From the NCBI GenBank assembly GCA_964400655.1, contig CAYNVN010000083.1, positions 1 through 12,980 on the forward strand: a stretch of 12,980 nucleotides of DNA. The letters run 5' to 3'. The notes beneath the pieces were generated by a model. It had not been told where the DNA came from, did not search any database, and was given only the letters and a program-made list of their open reading frames with translations. This document shows, piece by piece, positions 1 to 5,865 of this stretch; within the stretch, counting starts at the first letter, position 1, and every line of letters begins with the position of its first letter. Both the position numbers and the translations under genes were made by a program. This DNA comes from B16-G9 sp964400655 (lineage in GTDB: Bacteria; Bacteroidota; Bacteroidia; Bacteroidales; F082).

Positions 1-1
1 C

Positions 2-1300
2 AGGTCGTTCAAAATATTAAAAGGACAAGGCAGAATTACCGAAATCAACGTGGCCGAATCGGTAAAAGAGATTCGTAAAGCACTGATTGAAGCGGACGTA
101 AGCTATAAAATAGCCAAAGATTTTACTTCAAGAGTAAAAGAAAAAGCCCTCGGAAGCAAAGTGCTTACCGCGGTTAAGCCCGGCGAACTAATGGTAAAGA
201 TCGTTCACGATGAGCTGGCAGAGCTTATGGGCGGCGAACATGTTGACATTAACCTGAAAGGAAACCCCGCCGTTATTTTAATTGCCGGCTTGCAGGGTTC
301 CGGAAAAACAACTTTCTCGGCAAAACTTGCCAATTACCTTAAATCGAAACGTACAAAACAACCCATGCTGGTTGCCGGCGACGTATATCGTCCTGCCGCC
401 ATCGACCAGTTAAATGTGCTTGGCGAACAGGTGGGTGTGGAGGTATATTCCGAACCCGAAAACAAAAATCCTGTTAAGATTGCTCAAAACGCCATCAAAC
501 ATGCCAAGGAAACAGGAAAAAACGTTGTTATCGTCGATACCGCCGGACGTTTGGCTGTTGATGAAGAGATGATGAACGAGATTGCCGCCATCAAAAATGC
601 CATCAACCCGCAGGAGATTCTGTTTGTAGTTGATGCCATGACCGGTCAGGATGCCGTTAACACAGCCAAAGCTTTTAACGATCGCCTCAATTTCGACGGG
701 GTGGTACTCACCAAATTAGACGGCGACACCCGGGGTGGTGCTGCTCTTACCATTAAAGCCGTTGTTAACAAGCCCATTAAATTTATGGGAATCGGCGAAA
801 AAATGGATGCCCTCGACCTGTTCCACCCAAGCCGTATGGCCGACCGTATTTTGGGCATGGGCGATATTGTTAGCCTTGTTGAAAAAGCACAAGAACAGTT
901 TGATGACGAAGAGGCCCGCCGCCTGCAAAAACGAATCGCTAAAAATCAGTTTGATTTTAATGATTTCCTGAAGCAGATCAAACAGATCAAAAAGATGGGA
1001 AACATTAAAGATTTGATGGGTATGATTCCCGGAATGGGAAAAGCCATTAAAGATATGGACATCGACGACGATGCTTTTAAAGGCATTGAAGCCATTATTT
1101 ATTCCATGACACCCGAAGAACGGGCCAACCCGAAATTGCTGAATGGTGCCCGCCGTAAACGCATTGCCAAAGGAAGCGGTACCGATATTCAGGAAGTTAA
1201 CCGTTTGATCAAACAATTTTCGGAAACCAGCAAAATGATGAAAAAACTCACCACCGGCGGCGGCAAAAAAATGATGCGCATGATGAAAGGCCGCAGGTAA
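2..1300 (+). CDS. ffh: Signal recognition particle protein Ffh (5'-truncated by window edge)
   Basis: SRP54-type GTPase that binds 4.5S RNA and the signal sequences of nascent membrane proteins and delivers ribosomes to FtsY at the inner membrane. The reading frame is open from base 2 and its first residues (RSFKILKGQGRITEIN) match the start of the Ffh N domain, so the GTG at base 50 is not the true start; about ten residues lie outside the window. The NG domain shows G1 GLQGSGKTT (bases 287-313), the family motif GDVYRPAAIDQL, G3 DTAGR (536-550) and G4 TKLD (710-721) followed by GDTRGG. The C-terminal M domain is methionine-rich, with MGMIPGMGK, the RNA-binding stretch RRKRIAKGSG and a basic Met-rich tail ending MMRMMKGRR. 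It is complete at the 3' end. I recall ffh and folD as direct neighbours in other Bacteroidetes; here a small AT-rich gene separates them. Confidence 0.97.
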   Translation, partial: RSFKILKGQGRITEINVAESVKEIRKALIEADVSYKIAKDFTSRVKEKALGSKVLTAVKPGELMVKIVHDELAELMGGEHVDINLKGNPAVILIAGLQGSGKTTFSAKLANYLKSKRTKQPMLVAGDVYRPAAIDQLNVLGEQVGVEVYSEPENKNPVKIAQNAIKHAKETGKNVVIVDTAGRLAVDEEMMNEIAAIKNAINPQEILFVVDAMTGQDAVNTAKAFNDRLNFDGVVLTKLDGDTRGGAALTIKAVVNKPIKFMGIGEKMDALDLFHPSRMADRILGMGDIVSLVEKAQEQFDDEEARRLQKRIAKNQFDFNDFLKQIKQIKKMGNIKDLMGMIPGMGKAIKDMDIDDDAFKGIEAIIYSMTPEERANPKLLNGARRKRIAKGSGTDIQEVNRLIKQFSETSKMMKKLTTGGGKKMMRMMKGRR

Positions 1301-1484
1301 ATCGCTTTTACCATTATTTTAAAAGGGGTTAATAAGATTGTAGTTTAATTTGACGGGTTCAGGTATATATGAAACGAAAAATACCACATACCCTTAAGTT
1401 GTCGTACATTAAAAGTTATTGAAATAAAACTTTAACAAATGATTAAATACAAACTATTAAACAGATAAATCTAAAAAAAACAGA

Positions 1485-1931
1485 ATGAAAAAAATTTTAT
1501 CAAAATGGTTGATGGGCAATATTGTTGAGAAACATGCAACAAATGCACCTTACGATGATGTCATTGCAACTTTAACAAAAGTAGTGAAGGAAAATAATTT
1601 TGCAGTTGTTAGCATCCACAATATGAAAGAGACTTATAAGAAAAAAAACCTTGAAATACCTGAGGATTTTGAATATCGAATCATTCAAATATGTAACGCT
1701 CCAAAATCACATAAAGCACTAAATATAATGAGTTTTGATATGGGAGTAATGATGCCGAAAAGCATTATTGTTGCAAGAGAAAACGGAAAAACTACTTTAC
1801 GTTATATGAAAATGAAACCCTGGATGGTAAGCATGATGTTTCCTGAACTTGATATTGTACCAATATCAAAAGCAGTTACAGAAATAATGGGAAAAATTGT
1901 AACCGAAACAATAAATAAATCAGCAGAGTAA
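1485..1931 (+). CDS. DUF302 domain protein, function unknown
   Basis: A 148-residue protein resembling the DUF302 family, whose members bind or sense small ligands but have no agreed function. The features that suggest the family are the N-terminal 'APYDDVIATLTKVVKENNF' region, the central 'YRIIQICNAPKSHKAL' segment (the conserved Cys-Asn-x-x-x-A pattern) and the following 'MGVMMPKSIIVARENGKTTLRYM' strand pair. The N-terminus is basic (MKKILSKWLMGN) but too short and polar for a convincing signal peptide, so the location is probably cytoplasmic. No strong ribosome binding site is visible, only an A-rich leader, which is usual for Bacteroidota. Base use stands out: 58 of 180 bases at 1501-1680 are G or C, against 60 of 120 at 541-660 in ffh. 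With its AT-rich flanks and its position between ffh and folD, this suggests an acquired single gene (inference). The family call is from recall of motifs. Confidence 0.75.
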   Translation: MKKILSKWLMGNIVEKHATNAPYDDVIATLTKVVKENNFAVVSIHNMKETYKKKNLEIPEDFEYRIIQICNAPKSHKALNIMSFDMGVMMPKSIIVARENGKTTLRYMKMKPWMVSMMFPELDIVPISKAVTEIMGKIVTETINKSAE

Positions 1932-2170
1932 ATATTAAAAAATAATAGTATTTGAATATTTGTTGCAATAGAAAATAAAAAATCAAAATTGATATTAAAT
2001 ATTATTTAAGTAACCATAAAAAAACACCAAATTTGGGGGTGCACGCCTCAATTAGTTGCATATATGAATAACAAGCTATATCAAATTATTAGATACAATT
2101 ATAAAAAAACACAGGCTTTAAGCTGAGGCTCACACCATATCCAAACCGCTAAAGCACCTTTCAAAGACAT

Positions 2171-2203
2171 AAAAAAAACCATAACACCTTCTGAAGTGTT
2201 ATG
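2171..2203 (-). terminator. Candidate intrinsic terminator reading the minus strand
   Basis: CATAACAC at 2180-2187 pairs perfectly with GTGTTATG at 2196-2203, extended by TT/AA past a bulged C, with a three-base loop. It is preceded on the + strand by eight A residues (2171-2178), which become a U tract after the hairpin when read on the minus strand. There is no T run on the + strand side. No minus-strand gene lies upstream of it, so it may be a relic, end an antisense transcript of the folD leader, or simply be a + strand RNA hairpin. Confidence 0.5.
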
Positions 2204-2289
2204 TGCAACAAACCGAACCATGGAAATTGTTTTTAAGTCTGTCTGTTTTCGGATAACAACAAACCGCTCTCATTAAAAACAAAAAGAAT

Positions 2290-2297
2290 TAACTTTG
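2290..2297 (+). promoter_or_regulatory. Bacteroidota -7 box, probable folD promoter
   Basis: TAACTTTG matches the Bacteroidota primary-sigma -7 consensus TAnnTTTG. No TTG is seen at the ideal -33 distance, so this rests on the -7 box alone. It predicts a transcript start near 2304 and a leader of roughly 125 bases before folD. Confidence 0.5.
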
Positions 2298-2375
2298 CAC
2301 ATCGTTTAATTATCAACCATAAAGCAAGTTTTAAGAGTTCACAAAATAGTATCAACGTAAACAATTCTTTCCTTA

Positions 2376-2405
2376 GAAGGAGATAAAGGGAAAAGCCGCT
2401 CCTTC
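2376..2405 (+). promoter_or_regulatory. Stem-loop in the folD leader
   Basis: GAAGGAG at 2376-2382 and CTCCTTC at 2399-2405 are exact complements separated by 16 bases. The left arm contains an AAGGAG that resembles a Shine-Dalgarno but lies about 50 bases ahead of the folD ATG, too far to serve it. Whether the hairpin regulates anything is unknown. Confidence 0.35.
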
Positions 2406-2431
2406 CTCATGAAACAATAAAAACCAAACCC

Positions 2432-3334
2432 ATGGCAAAAGAGAAAAAAACAGCACAACTACTCGATGGCAAGCTGGTTGCCAAAGAGCTTAAAGAGTCA
2501 ATAAAAAAAGAGGTAGCCGAAATGATTGACAGGGGCGAATCCGGCCCCCACCTTGCCGCCGTTATCGTTGGTAACGATCCCGCCAGCGAAACTTATGTTG
2601 CCAGCAAAGAAAAAGCTGCCAACGGCGTAGGAATGATCTCATCAATATATCGCTATCCCGAAGATACTACCGAAAAAGAACTCCTCGACGTAATTGACTT
2701 TTTAAACCGCGATCCGGAAATTGACGGATTCATTGTACAGCTTCCGTTGCCAAAACATATCAACGAAGAAAAAATCATCGAACGCATAAAACCCTCCAAA
2801 GATGTTGACGGTTTCCATCCGGTTAATGTGGGAAAAATGGCCATCGGACAACCCGGGTTTGTTTCGGCAACACCGGCAGGTATTATGGAAATCCTCCGCT
2901 ATTACAACATCGAAACCGAAGGTAAAAACTGCGTGGTACTGGGACGTTCAAACATTGTTGGCTCACCCATGAGCATTTTGATGTCGAAAAAAACCAACCC
3001 CGGAAATGCCACCGTAACCCTTTGCCACAGCAAAACCCAAAACCTTGATGAAATAACCCGTAAGGCCGACATTCTGATTGCCGCCATAGGAAGCCCGCAG
3101 TTTGTTAAAGCAGATATGGTAAAAGAAGGAGCGGTAGTTATTGATGTGGGCATTCATCGCGTTGAAGACAAAACCGCTAAAAAAGGTTACCGGCTGGTTG
3201 GCGATGTCGATTTTGATGAAGTAAGCAAAAAAGCATCCTATATCACCCCCGTACCGGGCGGCGTAGGCCCCATGACCATTGCATCGCTGTTGAACAACAC
3301 GCTGAAAGCTTACAAAAAAGAGTATTACGGGTAA
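2432..3334 (+). CDS. folD: Methylenetetrahydrofolate dehydrogenase / methenyltetrahydrofolate cyclohydrolase
   Basis: Bifunctional cytoplasmic enzyme interconverting 5,10-methylene-, 5,10-methenyl- and 10-formyl-tetrahydrofolate with NADP, feeding purine and formyl-Met synthesis. At 300 residues it is a normal single-domain-pair FolD. Visible signatures: the catalytic SETYVASKEKAA segment with Tyr55 and Lys59, VQLPLP, the KDVDGFHPVN folate/substrate signature, TPAGIMEIL, the nucleotide-binding GRSNIVGSP loop, TVTLCHSKT, VIDVGI, GDVDF and the C-terminal TPVPGGVGPMT signature. The ATG at 2432 gives the usual N-terminal leader before LLDGK, and no upstream in-frame alternative is needed. It begins a probable three-gene unit: the next start is 26 bases after its stop. 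Confidence 0.97.
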   Translation: MAKEKKTAQLLDGKLVAKELKESIKKEVAEMIDRGESGPHLAAVIVGNDPASETYVASKEKAANGVGMISSIYRYPEDTTEKELLDVIDFLNRDPEIDGFIVQLPLPKHINEEKIIERIKPSKDVDGFHPVNVGKMAIGQPGFVSATPAGIMEILRYYNIETEGKNCVVLGRSNIVGSPMSILMSKKTNPGNATVTLCHSKTQNLDEITRKADILIAAIGSPQFVKADMVKEGAVVIDVGIHRVEDKTAKKGYRLVGDVDFDEVSKKASYITPVPGGVGPMTIASLLNNTLKAYKKEYYG

Positions 3335-3360
3335 AATCCTTTCATTATATATTATAAACC

Positions 3361-4617
3361 ATGTTTCTACGTCTTATTATATTATTGCTGTTTTCCGCGT
3401 TTACGGCCGTAACAAATGCACAGGTTGCCGGCTGCACCGATCAACAGGCAAACAATTACAATCCCGATGCCACCCTCAACGACGGCAGCTGCACCTACAA
3501 CATCACCCTGTTCACCCCACCCTTAAAATACAAACTGCCCGACGAGGTGGAAGAAACATCAGGACTGGCCTTTTTCAATGGCGGATTATGGACATTAAAC
3601 GACAGCGGCGGGAAACCGGTAATTTACAAACTTGATACTGCAACCGGAAAAATCATCCAGCGAATCACCATCAGCAATGCCACCAACGTTGACTGGGAGG
3701 ATATGGCACAGGATAGTGAATTTGTCTATATCGGCGATTTTGGCAACAATTCGGGAAACCGTACCGACCTTAAAATTTACAAAGTGAAAATTGATGATAT
3801 TCCCGAATCAGGCGACGCAACGGTAAATGCAGATGTCATCTTTTTTTATTATCCCGATCAGCCCAACAAAAAGATTGAAAAACGCCGTTACAACAACTAT
3901 GATTGCGAGGCGGTTATGGCTGCTGGCGATTCGCTTTACCTCTTTTCCAAAAACTGGGAAAATTATAAAACCAGGGTTTACGCACTGCCCAAAACACCCG
4001 GCGAATATGCTGCTTCGTTAATTGATTCGTTCAACGTTTCGGGATTGATAACCGCTGCCGATTACAATTCAAAACACAAAGAGGTGGTACTGCTGGGTTA
4101 TACCAACAAATCGTGGGTACCGTTTACATGGATTCTTTTCGATTTCAAAGATCACCGCTTCTTTTCAGGTAATAAACGGCGCATCGACATGCCCAATATT
4201 ATGACCACACAAACCGAAAGTTTTGTTTTTGTTGACGGTAAAAAAGCCGTTTTAAGCTCCGAAAAAACCAGCCTCGGTTCACAAAGTGCTTACGATTTTA
4301 ATACGGGTAAATGGACCGGCGATCAGGTTTCCATAGTAATCAGCAACGGCGGCAACAGTTTTGATTTTACCATCAGTCCCAACCCTCTTGAAGGCTCAAA
4401 ACTAAAACTCAATATCTCAGGACTGCCCGACGGCGAATATAATTTGCAGTTGTTCGATTCATCCGGCAGATTGCTACGGTTTAAAAAACATGTTATCAAA
4501 CGAAAAAAAGGAGAGATTATCCTTGGTTTAAAAACCTACAAACTTGCACCGGGCCTTTATACCATTAATCTGATTAACGGAAAGAGAGTTGTTTCAAAAT
4601 CCTTTATCAAAAAATAA
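3361..4617 (+). CDS. Secreted T9SS-sorted protein with GCTD motif and beta-propeller-like domain
   Basis: A 418-residue exported protein with no assigned function. Residues 1-20 form a signal peptide (hydrophobic LRLIILLLFSAFTAV, cleavage probably after TNA). Residues 24-46 carry the repeat type common in secreted Bacteroidota proteins, starting GCTDQQANNYNP and closing DGSC, with Cys25 and Cys44 probably paired. The middle (about 50-330) has strand-rich, propeller-like repeats such as ETSGLAFFNGGLWTLNDSGG, DWEDMAQD and VYIGDFGNNSGNR. From about residue 336 there is a type A C-terminal sorting domain, beginning FTISPNPLEG, with YNLQLFDSSGRLL, PGLYTINL and a basic end SFIKK. It is therefore expected to pass the inner membrane by Sec and the outer membrane by type IX secretion. 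Its stop overlaps the queE start by one base, so it is translated with a cytoplasmic RNA-modification gene. The family name of the central domain is uncertain. Confidence 0.88.
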   Translation: MFLRLIILLLFSAFTAVTNAQVAGCTDQQANNYNPDATLNDGSCTYNITLFTPPLKYKLPDEVEETSGLAFFNGGLWTLNDSGGKPVIYKLDTATGKIIQRITISNATNVDWEDMAQDSEFVYIGDFGNNSGNRTDLKIYKVKIDDIPESGDATVNADVIFFYYPDQPNKKIEKRRYNNYDCEAVMAAGDSLYLFSKNWENYKTRVYALPKTPGEYAASLIDSFNVSGLITAADYNSKHKEVVLLGYTNKSWVPFTWILFDFKDHRFFSGNKRRIDMPNIMTTQTESFVFVDGKKAVLSSEKTSLGSQSAYDFNTGKWTGDQVSIVISNGGNSFDFTISPNPLEGSKLKLNISGLPDGEYNLQLFDSSGRLLRFKKHVIKRKKGEIILGLKTYKLAPGLYTINLINGKRVVSKSFIKK

Positions 4618-5246
4618 TGGGCAGAGCAACGGATATATTTGACGGCGGCAAAAAACTGCCGGTAATGGAGGAATTTTACACCCTGCAGGGCGAAGGCTTT
4701 AACATGGGAAAAGCTGCCTACTTCCTTCGTATCGGCGGCTGCGATGTAGGGTGCAGCTGGTGCGACATCAAAGAGTCGTGGAATGCCGACCTTTTCCCTC
4801 CGGTGGACATTGACCCCGTTATCGAAAGAGCTGCTGCCACTCCTGCCAAAACAGTGGTGGTTACCGGTGGCGAACCCTCTAACTATCCGTTGGATTATCT
4901 TACCACGGAACTCCGTAAAAGGGGCGTAAAAACCATGATTGAAACATCAGGTGTAAGCCGTTTAACCGGTGCGTGGGACTGGATATGTCTTTCTCCGAAA
5001 CAGTTCTCGCCACCGCTGGAAGAAACATTTCCACGTGCCAGCGAACTTAAAGTTATCATTCAAAAACATACCGATTTACACTGGGCCGAAAAAAATGCAG
5101 CCAAAGTCGGCAGCAACTGCCTCCTCTATCTTCAACCCGAGTGGAGTGTGGCCGCAGAAATCATGGAAACGCTCACCAATTACGTAATGCAACACCCTAA
5201 ATGGCGAATTTCACTTCAAAGCCATAAGTACATGGGGATACCGTAA
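4617..5246 (+). CDS. queE: 7-carboxy-7-deazaguanine synthase (radical SAM)
   Basis: Radical SAM enzyme converting 6-carboxy-5,6,7,8-tetrahydropterin to 7-carboxy-7-deazaguanine, the ring-contraction step towards preQ0 and queuosine in tRNA. The 209-residue length fits. Residues 20-28 (FYTLQGEGF) are the typical opening, the 4Fe-4S cluster motif is Cys42-x3-Cys46-x2-Cys49 followed by Asp50, TGGEP (83-87) is the SAM-binding motif, and the protein ends with the family-typical SLQSHKYMGIP. The start is the ATG of the TAATG junction with the preceding gene, implying translational coupling. No other queuosine genes (queC, queD, queF, tgt) are in the window. The last gene of its unit, it is followed directly by repeat DNA rather than by a clear T-tract terminator. 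Confidence 0.95.
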   Translation: MGRATDIFDGGKKLPVMEEFYTLQGEGFNMGKAAYFLRIGGCDVGCSWCDIKESWNADLFPPVDIDPVIERAAATPAKTVVVTGGEPSNYPLDYLTTELRKRGVKTMIETSGVSRLTGAWDWICLSPKQFSPPLEETFPRASELKVIIQKHTDLHWAEKNAAKVGSNCLLYLQPEWSVAAEIMETLTNYVMQHPKWRISLQSHKYMGIP

Positions 5247-5247
5247 T

Positions 5248-5312
5248 GGAGTGCCTGGAGTTTGGAGTGCCTAAAGTGTACTAAAGTTTGGAGTGCTTGG
5301 AGTGCCTAAAGT
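5248..5312. repeat. Degenerate GGAGTGC tandem repeats
   Basis: GGAGTGC occurs at 5248, 5264, 5290 and 5299. The longer unit TTGGAGTGCCTAAAGT is exact at 5262-5277 and 5297-5312. It starts two bases after the queE stop. Confidence 0.85.
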
Positions 5313-5315
5313 CTG

Positions 5316-5343
5316 GCGTTCAGCGTTCAGCGTTTAGCGTTCG
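5316..5343. repeat. Four-unit heptamer tandem repeat
   Basis: GCGTTCA, GCGTTCA, GCGTTTA and GCGTTCG follow one another without gaps. The array is short and not coding. Confidence 0.85.
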
Positions 5344-5388
5344 GACAGGCTTCGGCTTCGGTCATGCCTCCTTTTCTTTCTTCTCCGC

Positions 5389-5665
5389 CATTCCGCCACC
5401 ACCCCCGTCATTTCGAGGGAGGAACGACCGCTTCATTTTTCTTCGTCATTCCGACGACCGCCTCTCACACGTCATTCCGACGACGAAGGAGGAGGCCTGC
5501 CCTGCCGACAGGCGGGAATCCCCCGCCTATAATCGACCGAATTCCCTTTTGCCTAAGGGGCAGGCTGATGCTGGGAAGATTCCTCGTCGCTCCCCGAAAG
5601 CTTTCGGGTTCGCTTCCCTCGGAATGACGATATGGGGCTTGCGGGAGCAACAAGCATCCAGCAAC
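5389..5665. repeat. Dispersed palindromic repeat element, copy A
   Basis: Shares blocks in the same order and orientation with 12731-12945. Block one, about 41 bases, is at 5389-5430 (B 12731-12771) and carries GTCATTTCGAGGGAGG. Block two is 5511-5567 (B 12801-12856) and includes ACCGAA, CCCTTTTGCCTAAG and GGCAGGCTG. Block three is the end with ATGACGAT and GGGGCTTGCGG near 5624-5644. Block four is CAACAAGCATCC near 5649-5660. The left arm 5407-5422 is complementary, with two differences, to 5613-5628. Copy A has a perfect 16-base palindrome CCCGAAAGCTTTCGGG at 5593-5608 and a doubled CGTCATTCCGACGAC (5444-5458, 5470-5484) absent from B. Confidence 0.8.
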
Positions 5666-5713
5666 CAAAAAGGTTCCCCTCGCGCCTTAGCGTCTTTGCG
5701 GTTCATTAAAACA

Positions 5714-5743
5714 TCAAACTTTCAAACCTCAAACCTCAAAACC
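5714..5743. repeat. TCAAACC short tandem repeat
   Basis: About four near-identical units of TCAAACC (TCAAACT, TCAAACC, TCAAACC, TCAAAACC), with one extra base between the first two. Low-complexity spacer DNA. Confidence 0.7.
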
Positions 5744-5752
5744 TTGAATCAC

Positions 5753-5769
5753 CAGCAACAAGCAACAAG
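5753..5769. repeat. CAGCAACAAGCAACAAG motif, copy 1
   Basis: This 17-base word is exactly repeated at 12680-12696, and diverged versions close the two large repeat elements (5645-5665 and 12919-12944). Confidence 0.8.
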
Positions 5770-5805
5770 ACATACCGAAACCCCAAAATAAACATCCTTA
5801 TCCCG

Positions 5806-5835
5806 TTGGTTATTAACCCATTTTTATTACTTTTG
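5806..5835 (+). promoter_or_regulatory. Canonical Bacteroidota promoter of the thrS operon
   Basis: TTG at 5806-5808, a 19-base spacer and TACTTTTG at 5828-5835 match the TTG / TAnnTTTG consensus of the Bacteroidota primary sigma factor. Transcription should start near 5842, leaving a leader of about 25 bases before thrS, which leaves little room for a leader-encoded T-box or attenuator. This is the best promoter in the window. Confidence 0.85.
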
Positions 5836-5865
5836 CAGCCAATTTTTTTGAGACTTATTTGACCT

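Larger units (their letters stand above)
1932..2431. other. 500-base AT-rich intergenic region upstream of folD
   Basis: No credible coding sequence on either strand. The stretch is rich in A runs and holds a perfect-stem hairpin (2180-2203), a TAnnTTTG promoter element (2290-2297) and a purine/pyrimidine hairpin close to folD (2376-2405), all listed separately. The first 250 bases resemble the DUF302 gene in composition and may belong to the same insertion. I found no match to the THF or ZTP riboswitch consensus that might be expected ahead of a folate gene. Confidence 0.6.
5247..5865. other. Gene-free repeat block between queE and thrS
   Basis: About 620 bases with no believable gene. In order: a GGAGTGC-type degenerate repeat (5248-5312), a four-unit heptamer tandem (5316-5343), a dispersed repeat element with inverted arms (5389-5665), a TCAAACC tandem (5714-5743), a CAGCAACAAG motif (5753-5769) and the thrS promoter (5806-5835). 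An open frame through 5288-5791 has Ser/Pro/Arg-rich composition with no domain and follows the repeats, so I treat it as non-coding. Confidence 0.8.

Noticed and set aside
716..1216. Minus-strand open frame opposite ffh
   Set aside because: Phe/Asn/His-rich shadow of the ffh coding strand with no homology or start signals.
1301..1345. Terminator after ffh
   Set aside because: Only a weak six-pair A/T stem (CTTTTA/TAAAAG) without a T tract is seen.
2408..2419. Micro-ORF Met-Lys-Gln-stop in the folD leader
   Set aside because: Three codons, with the only purine-rich ribosome-binding candidate more than 20 bases away and buried in a hairpin; likely chance.
2300..2431. Folate-sensing (THF) or ZTP riboswitch before folD
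   Set aside because: The conserved motifs of these riboswitches were not found; only a simple hairpin is visible.
5248..5343. CRISPR-like array
   Set aside because: Units are short, contiguous and have no unique spacers; no cas genes are present.
5288..5791. 167-residue open frame on the + strand in the queE-thrS gap
   Set aside because: It runs entirely through repeat DNA, has low-complexity Ser/Pro/Arg composition, no domain and no leader signals.
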